Shown here piece after piece: positions 59,201 to 64,000 of a stretch of DNA of 64,000 nucleotides. Made by a program: the position numbers and the translations under genes. Below the pieces are notes generated by a model. That model was not told the origin of the DNA. It saw only the letters and a program-made list of their open reading frames with translations, and did no database searches. Origin of the DNA: Asterias amurensis (taxonomy: Eukaryota; Echinodermata; Asteroidea; Forcipulatida; Asteriidae). Location: the NCBI RefSeq assembly GCF_032118995.1, contig NC_092648.1, positions 15,280,450-15,344,449 of the forward strand, in the 5' to 3' direction. Within the stretch, counting starts at the first letter, position 1. Each line of letters begins with the position of its first letter.

Positions 59201-61923
59201 AGATTCATGTCTGGTCCTGATTACCGAAATGGTTCCTCCAAGGGTTTGGAAATTATCTACTTTCAATCACATAACTTTCTTGTAACCGTAACTGTTAACA
59301 ACGTTTTCCTCCGTGACATGCTATTCTTTCCCTAAACTTGCGAACCTGATGTAAACATGCTTTTAAAAAGAATTATATGAGCAAAAGCTGCAGTGTTAGT
59401 ATAGAATAAATAATCCCATCTGTGTACTCTCGTTAAAAACCTGTTTGGCACCATCATCCAACAAAACTTCATAGAGGTCCCTGCATATAGTGTTTCTTAC
59501 TTCCGACATGGGGTCTTCTCTTACTAGACCATGCCCAGACCCCATCAGACCTACCTGTGGATACGGGGAGAGCGCTGCCGATGACCCGGTAAAGCCACTC
59601 CTGTGGGATGCTGCAGACTTTGGGACCGCAGGGCGACGAACTGTTCGGTTTGGGGTTAGGAGGTCAGGTGTGCGCTCTACGGGAGGTTTCCCCGGCGTGC
59701 CAGGGGTGGCTAAACTATCTCGCATCATTGCGTATAGCAGTCAATTCCTTCAAGATTATAACTCCGTAGATAAAGATGTTCCACAGATAAGACTCGTTGA
59801 GTCGTTGCAACAAAGACTCACTTTGTGCATCCACTCTTACTTCTTGAAATTACTCTCAGCGTTCGTACTATTTCTTTAGCTACATCGTGCTGGAACATGA
59901 AGCTGTCTTTTGAAAACAATTTCTTCTAAAAGGGATGTATTTGTTTATCTGATCTTAAACTAATTTCATCAGTGTCCATTGGGTGTGTTGAGTTCTCCGC
60001 GTACACACAATCAAACCTGTCTTATTTACTGTGGTAACGGACGCCTATTTCTGTCGTCACCGCTCAATATCTCATCTACATAATCTCTTAATAAGCTGAT
60101 ATTGATTATCTCATGAACAGATCATCCCTGTTGTGTGGCTTGTGTATCTCCATTGTGTGATTCAACAGTTATATGTCAAGACAGAGGAGGACCAATATCG
60201 CCTTGGTGTAGGCCCACAATACTCCCATTGTCATTTGTTGTACGTTTTGTGGGATCATTCTTAAGATGTGAAAAATTACACAAGTGAAACTATACATTTT
60301 TGTAAACAGTAAAATTTCTTTTGAATAGGTTAAAAGAGCCGGTGTGGTCTCGACATTTCAAACCGTATTCTCGTCTTGAAGAACACAATACAAAGCTTCA
60401 AAGACAACTAGTGTGAGTTGATGATAAAATTAAAGTAGGATTTGAAACTTTGCATGGTGGAAATAAGATATAGAAGAGTTTGCGGTAACACCATGTAATG
60501 ACTATCTCTAAATGAGTTGGGGTGGTTCTGAAAAGAACCGTTGGATTAACTCGACGTTTCGATCAGTATGCTCTGATCGTCTTCTGGATAAAATTAAACA
60601 TTGACTCTTTTCCATATAATGGTTTTCACCAGATTAATTGAATATGTACTCAGTTGATATATAAAGTTACATTAGGATATACGTGTGAAACATGTTAACT
60701 TTAAATAGTAAACTTGCGGGTACAACCATGTATAAAATCCCTCTTTTTTAAGGAGTGTTGGCTCTACTAAAAAGAGCCGGTGTGGTCTCGATGTTTCGAA
60801 CAGACACTCTGCTGGTCTTCAGGAGAACACCGTGCGAAGCGTCAAACGCAACGTGTGAAACGTTGATGACAAAATCAAATATTTGCTCTTCTCAATTAGA
60901 TGATTGTCGGCCGTTGATTAATTGAAGACGTAGTCAGTTGATTAAACGAAGACGTATAAGGAAGGTGTGCATGTCGATACACAGCGTTACATAATGTGAT
61001 TAATTATGCAAGCAGATCATGAAGGGGGCACTTTGAGAGATGATGCGCAAATCGTGCTCTTGTTTGTTGTTATGAAGATAATCAAACTCTGTTTTCTGTA
61101 TCCTTGTTTTGTTTCTTCCTCTTGCTTTGTCTCTTCCTGTGTTTTGATTTTGTATGAATAATTATGGCTAGTGATTTGTGCATTAGGACGTAGGCTTATA
61201 TTGTCACAATAAGTTGTGGGTTTGTATCAACAGAGGTTTATTTTTGTACGTTCGCCTGCCCTCAATGTGCTATGTTTGGTCCTAGATTATAATTTTTTTG
61301 CAAACAAGTTAATGTGTATGTCCATGATTATGTCTTGATCCCCGGCACCTCTGTATGGAACACTGAACATGCAAATTTACGTTCCTCAGTCTAGGCGTCA
61401 CTCATTTAAATAATTATTGGGGAAATGTTAAAAGTTTCGCCTTGTTGAAGAAACAAAACAAAAACAAGAACAACTGGAAATTAAAGCACTAAATGAGCGA
61501 ACGCTTATTAGGCCCCTACACGCAAGGTTTTGGACAATAATATTCCGGTCAAAATAATCTCAATTATTATATGACGCTCCGTGAGTGCCATCCACTTGAG
61601 ACAAAGAGACCATGTTGACTATTCTATGGATTTCATGCCGACTTTTGGCAGACTTTTGGTAGTGACAACTAGCTCAAACTGTAATAATTCACCTTTCCAT
61701 GCTACAGATTCACCAATTCGTCTTAGTCTTAATGAGTCGACTCGGCAAGGTTAATTGTCTCAATTATAGATTTTAAGTGGCGGCACTCCGAAGCTACGCG
61801 TCATTCAAATAATAATCGTCTTACCTTTTTCTCTGCACCATGGCTGTCTCCTGACTTTGAGCTGGCGAAAGAGTCACGCCTCTCCACAAACATAGTTTTC
61901 CTTCGCACGTTGGTTTTACTCAT
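41587..61923 (-). CDS. EF-hand and WD40-repeat protein, WDR49/WDY type, 26 exons
   Basis: Exons (minus): 61923-61825, 59106-58981, 57205-57125, 56663-56655, 55456-55388, 54400-54332, 53318-53284, 53018-52853, 52277-52175, 51749-51665, 51568-51444, 51091-51018, 50660-50542, 49779-49712, 49345-49197, 48900-48763, 48297-48115, 47535-47365, 46832-46762, 46399-46086, 45720-45362, 44934-44716, 44257-43906, 43346-43199, 42626-42392, 41862-41587. Phases agree; 3843 nt, 1280 residues. Two EF-hand loops, 78-89 (DEDGGGGLDIDE) and 119-130 (DANCDGTVDWDE), keep all calcium ligands. WD40 repeats run from about 170 to 1010 (GGRYISVSKEGVINFW, GGMDRSVRTWNP, GIKVWDMRDQ, VVSVWDLATG, GGRDGSVKIWNF, SSYDGDIFIWSL, GADGWVRAWSI, SDDCSVRLWTL), broken by an acidic, serine-rich linker at about 645-870. 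The tail is basic. This layout matches the WDR49 / 'WD repeat on Y' family, probably a calcium-linked scaffold, perhaps axonemal. Confidence 0.9.
41993..42026. repeat. GTTT microsatellite
   Basis: GTTTGTTTGTTTGTTTGTTT followed by GTCTG variants, in the last intron of the WD40 gene. Confidence 0.85.
42262..42342 (+). repeat. Family E fragment
   Basis: GATTCTAAAAAAGAACCGGT then CAATGTTTCGATCAATATGC and GTGATCGTCTTCAGTGGAAC; the hairpin hallmark is retained. A shorter relative (GATTCTGAAAAGAGCCGGTG) is at 43568-43612. Both are in introns of the WD40 gene. Confidence 0.5.
46563..46640. repeat. Family G fragment in a WD40-gene intron
   Basis: GGCAGGAGATTCTGCTCCCG, GATCTGTCTCCCCCATTC; related pieces are at 48459-48590 and 51296-51425. 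It is partly in the opposite orientation to those copies. Confidence 0.4.
48459..48590. repeat. Family G repeat, copy 1
   Basis: GGATTCAAAAGAGGGCGCTA then TCAG.AGAAGT and ACAGTTCGCCGTTAGGGGGA, shared with 51296-51425. It lies in the intron between exons 48900-48763 and 48297-48115. Confidence 0.5.
49768..50410. repeat. GC-rich minisatellite flanked by a duplicated exon edge
   Basis: The core at 49855-50334 is made of GTCCTCGTCCCC and GTCCCGTCCTCGTGTCCCC units in a higher-order pattern of about 36-60 bp. It lies wholly in the intron between exons 50660-50542 and 49779-49712. About 66 bp on the left (49768-49833) are repeated at about 80 percent identity on the right (50343-50410), sharing ACAATTGAAACTGGGTGAAG-type sequence. 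The copied piece includes the acceptor and first ~12 nt of exon 49779-49712. Long frames on both strands here are repeat artefacts. Confidence 0.88.
51296..51425. repeat. Family G repeat, copy 2
   Basis: GTCCCCGGAGATGCTGTCCC, then CATATTATGGG, GGGTTCAAAAGAGGGCGCTA and CAGTTCGCCATTGGGAACAG. It ends about 20 bp before the donor side of exon 51568-51444. Confidence 0.5.
51935..52057. repeat. Family E-related fragment
   Basis: CAAGTTCTCAAAAGAACATA ..GTAGATACACACATGGTGTT ACCGCC parallels 19478-19575. Confidence 0.45.
52505..52745. repeat. Family D repeat, reverse copy
   Basis: ACACAATCTGAGAAACGTAT, then GTAACGTTTCTCAGATTC, and at the far end TAAGAGTCATTACCAAATTT, which is the family D order read backwards. 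In a WD40-gene intron. Confidence 0.45.
53030..53160. repeat. TAGA/GATA-rich low-complexity tract
   Basis: Irregular TAGATAGA, TATAGATATAGATATA and GATTAGATAG strings directly next to exon 53018-52853. Confidence 0.7.
53815..53817 (-). other. Candidate 3-nt microexon (AGA) of the WD40 gene
   Basis: On the minus strand, a pyrimidine-rich run (CCTTTTTTTCTTCTACACAC) leads to CGAACAG, then AGA, then GTAAGTAA, a near-ideal donor. It sits between exons 54400-54332 and 53318-53284, which meet at phase 0, so inclusion would add one arginine between FKE and IPFPKP without shifting frame. This is inference from splice signals only. Confidence 0.3.
54401..55387. other. Intron between the two exons that share EF-hand 2
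   Basis: 987-bp intron splitting the second EF-hand loop between its tryptophan and final aspartate. No repeat family or additional exon is recognised. Confidence 0.5.
56655..56663 (-). other. 9-nt microexon of the WD40 gene (Met-Glu-Glu)
   Basis: On the minus strand, CAACAAACAG precedes ATGGAAGAA, which is followed by the donor GTAAGTGA. It sits between exons 57205-57125 and 55456-55388, both phase 0. It adds Met-Glu-Glu to the linker between the two EF-hands, giving GEGM-MEE-VDDKELAIVF. The upstream pyrimidine run and consensus sites support it, but no transcript is available here. Confidence 0.65.
57835..58315. repeat. Tandem duplication of an about 240-bp segment in a WD40-gene intron
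   Basis: Two diverged copies, about 57839-58082 and 58083-58315. Each starts AGAAAGTTCCCTGAA and shares AATCTTTCCATG, GCTGCTGGCAGCTCTGTTGT, AACATGATATTGGAATT and AGCGAAGTGG in order. No coding frame is shared by the copies. Confidence 0.75.
59441..59728 (-). CDS. Candidate alternative first exon of the WD40 gene
   Basis: An open frame of 96 codons from ATG at 59728 to a CAG/GTTTTT donor at 59441. It ends at phase 0, matching the next exon at 59106-58981. The peptide begins MMRDSLATPGTPGKPPVERT, is rich in Pro, Ser and Thr and ends CRDLYEVLLDDGAKQ, which looks coding rather than random. There is an in-frame TGA just upstream of the ATG, so it works as a first exon rather than an internal one. 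It would give a 1343-residue form with a longer, disordered N-terminus. The alternative is that this is the main start and 61923 the minor one. Confidence 0.6.
60330..60872 (+). repeat. Cluster of three family E repeats
   Basis: Copies at about 60330-60420 (AAAAGAGCCGGTGTGGTCTC), 60432-60596 (GAGTTTGCGGTAACACCATG, GTTCTGAAAAGAACCGTTGG, TTTCGATCAGTATGCTCTGA) and 60752-60872 (AAAAGAGCCGGTGTGGTCTC, TTTCGAACAGACACTCTGCT). The middle copy is nearly identical to 22012-22136. All lie in the first intron of the WD40 gene. Confidence 0.65.
60873..61824. other. Rest of the first WD40-gene intron
   Basis: AT-rich; no exon, RNA or repeat could be supported. Confidence 0.4.
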
Positions 61924-62640
61924 CCTTAACAATTATAGGTATAAAAAAACGTAACTGTTGACAATTTAATTCATAATATTAATATCAAACCAAAAATAAT
62001 ATTATAAATAGAAACGGTCGATTACTGTAGTAATAGTTGTCAATGTTACTATTAGTGAAAGATTGATGTTACAAAAAGCAAATTATTATACAAAAATGAA
62101 GCTAAGGCCTACTAGGCCCACGCCTTTCAAAGCTAATACTGCTGAAAACTTTAACAATCTACGACAGAAGTATTCCTGCGTTCTTAAACATTAGATAGGC
62201 CAGTGGAAATTTCAACTTACTCTGAATTTTGCTTAGTTTCCCATCCATAGACGTGAACATTATGTAACGATAACTTCCCATACTGCTAACCGTCCAAAGC
62301 GAAGTCCATGTTTCTAATGGTGACATTTTGTTGTATGCTCTTGGCGGCTAGGCTCATGGAAACGGCTGGCTGATGATGAGTTTTCTTGAGTCCGTTGTCA
62401 TGTCAAACGTCTTGTGACGTAACGAAAATAGAGACGCGCGCGTAGTTGACGTGCCACCAGCGCACAGTTACGCGTGTAGATGTGCGGCTAGACTTGATTC
62501 AAGTCCCGTTCACGTGTGAGAGGTCGCGAATAACATCGTATCACGATTCCGATCTCAGTCAGCATAACGGATTTTGTTGACAAACTTTGTGTAAAATGTA
62601 CGGATGCGTATATAGGACATACCGGAAAAAAAATAGGGCT
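61924..62640 (-). promoter_or_regulatory. Likely promoter and 5' UTR region of the WD40 gene
   Basis: Read on the minus strand, AAATTCAGA/GTAAGTTG at about 62218-62228 is a strong donor and could end a non-coding first exon, to be joined to the acceptor GTTAAG/G just before the ATG at 61923. CpG-containing motifs (TGACGTAACG, GACGCGCGCG) at 62415-62445 fit a promoter. A partial RFX X-box-like string AGGCTCATGGAAAC lies at 62350-62363. Confidence 0.4.
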
Positions 62641-62795
62641 CCACTATTTCGCCCGGGCGGATTACTATTTCGCCCGGGCGGATTACTATTTCGCCCGGGC
62701 GGATTACTATTTCGCCCGGGCGGATTACTATTTCGCCCGGGCGGATTACTATTTCGCCCGGGCGGATTACTATTTCGCCCGGGCGGGTTACTATT
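62641..62795. repeat. 21-bp CpG-rich minisatellite
   Basis: Seven nearly perfect units of ATTTCGCCCGGGCGGATTAC plus T. Each contains the 10-bp palindrome CGCCCGGGCG. Because 21 is a multiple of 3, all frames stay open, which explains the apparent small proteins on both strands. Confidence 0.92.
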
Positions 62796-63498
62796 CCGTG
62801 TGTAAAGGGAAACGCGAAATCATACATGTAACCCTGGTAAACAGACCCGGAGATGAGAACATTTTGACCACAAAAAAAAATCCGTAATGGAAGAAAACAT
62901 TATGTGCATATATGAATGTGGTTTTTTGTTGTTGTTTTTTTTTTGGGGTGGGGGGGGGGACAAGCACAGTAAATAGTAAAACCGAGACGCACTCAACACG
63001 TTCAAACAGCTAGAGGTTTATTATTTTATAATTATTCCTCATTACATGGAGAGAGATGTATTGAAATCCAAGCTTTACAAAAAAACCGTATGAGGCGTAA
63101 ATATGTATTGCATAAAGTTCTTTTTAAGGAGGGGGCAAGGTAAAACAGCTGGTGTTGGTAGGGGTGGGGTTTGGATAAGATAGAAAGTGCGAGGAAGAGG
63201 GAGACCGACTGTATCCCGAAAGTACTACGGCCAAAATAATTCTGGAGCGGGAAATTCGAAACCAAATCCGGCGACAGGGGGAGGTGGTTGTTTGGAAAAG
63301 GAAAATACAAGTAATCTTGTGGGCAGCTCGTCTGGTAGTATGTGCCAAGAAATGTGATCATGTGACACCATCCTGAAGAGTCTTCAGCGCTTTTCTGATA
63401 GATTTGCGAAAAGCCCCGACACGTAACCACTCTCAAAACGTCATCGTTGTGAGCTCCAGTTTGTAAAGCCGCTTTTAGTCCAGGAGCTTAATGGTGAT
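62796..63498. other. Spacer with an uncalled open frame
   Basis: A T-run and G-run lie at 62931-62960. A 134-codon minus-strand frame at 63436-63032 has no motif I recognise and biased composition, so I do not call it a gene. A terminal exon or 3' UTR of a gene outside the window remains possible. Confidence 0.35.
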
Positions 63499-63955
63499 CC
63501 GTAGAAAATAAATGATTAGAAGATGCCACCTAGCTAGATACCTTCTTTAGGTCTTACAAAACAAGAAAATACATGTTGGCAAAATTGAAAATCTGGCAGA
63601 TGGCGGCCATCTTTGATTTCAAAATGGCCACCATTTAAGTTATATTTTCCCTTCATGTTTGGCTACGAATGCTACTTTAAACAGGATTTTACAACCATTG
63701 CAAAATTTAAAGAAAAATATAAAAAAGCGGCCATTTTGAATTCCTAGATGGCCACCATCTGAAACACTTCAGGTTGTACCCTTTTTGCTTTTGTTTAGTG
63801 GCTAATGTAATTTTAGCCACAAAAATCATGATTAAAATATAACTTAAATGGCGTCCATTTTGAAATCCAAGATGGCCAACATGGTTTTCTTGTTCCTGAG
63901 AGTCTTATTTAGGTATCTAGCTAGGTGGCATGTTCTAATCATTTATTTTCTACGG
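63499..63955. mobile_element. 457-bp inverted-repeat element with three YY1-like palindromes
   Basis: The left tip CCGTAGAAAATAAATGATTA and onward for 45 bp (through GCCACCTAGCTAGATACCT) is matched by the complement of the right tip with one mismatch. The interior holds three copies of a dyad around CAAAATGGCCACCAT / GGCGGCCATCTT near 63600-63635, 63728-63762 and 63850-63885. No target duplication is evident and no protein is encoded. Confidence 0.78.
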
Positions 63956-64000
63956 GACTTAATTTTTTGTCATAAGCTCCCCGACTATTTGTTGCAGCGT

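Noticed and set aside
62555-62827. Small repetitive proteins (RPGEIVI or FRPGGLL repeats)
   Set aside because: The 21-bp unit is a multiple of three, so every frame is open; there is no start context or neighbouring exon support.
63032-63436. 134-codon minus-strand open frame near the right edge
   Set aside because: No motif I can identify; it could be a UTR or chance. It needs transcript or homology evidence that I do not have.
1-64000. CRISPR arrays, LTR retroelements or Polinton-like elements
   Set aside because: The tandem repeats lack unique spacers. I saw no reverse transcriptase, integrase, capsid or polymerase motifs and no paired long direct repeats.

Overview
This window looks like nuclear DNA from an invertebrate deuterostome, most likely an echinoderm and probably a sea star. 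The genes are split into many small GT-AG exons. The introns are crowded with short fold-back and TTAA-bounded repeats of a kind I associate with sea star genomes; that taxonomic call is from memory, not from a search. There are no bacterial-type operons, CRISPR arrays or convincing virus-like elements.

Four host genes can be reconstructed with consistent reading phase across every exon. (1) 3914-7155, plus strand: a secreted 288-residue protein with a signal peptide, a PAN/apple-like cysteine module and a discoidin (F5/8C) domain, in 5 exons. (2) 11267-26396, plus strand: protein O-mannosyltransferase 2 (POMT2), 19 exons, 710 residues. (3) 35160-31291, minus strand: a neuroglobin-like globin, 3 exons, 174 residues, with introns at the two classic globin positions. 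(4) 61923-41587, minus strand: a large EF-hand plus WD40 protein of the WDR49 / 'WD repeat on Y' (WDY) type, 26 exons, about 1280 residues. It has a second possible first exon, a 9-nt microexon and a candidate 3-nt microexon. The two left genes read rightwards and the two right genes read leftwards, so POMT2 and the globin converge. The genes do not form a pathway: one is extracellular adhesion-like, one is an ER glycosyltransferase, one is a heme protein, and one is a probable calcium-linked scaffold.

The rest is dominated by non-autonomous DNA transposons and tandem repeats. Two TTAA-bounded palindromic families recur (family A three times, family B about ten times). One family B copy is split by a hAT-like element with an 8-bp target duplication. 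A Mutator-like element with a 9-bp target duplication lies at 8322-9041. A 599-bp element with perfect 20-bp inverted ends sits at the globin 3' end. Several hairpins, tRNA-derived SINE pieces and at least seven minisatellites or tandem arrays (16, 21, 21, about 37, about 150, about 240 bp and a hexamer-like GC-rich array) fill introns and spacers. The right edge holds a 457-bp inverted-repeat element carrying three palindromic YY1-like motifs.
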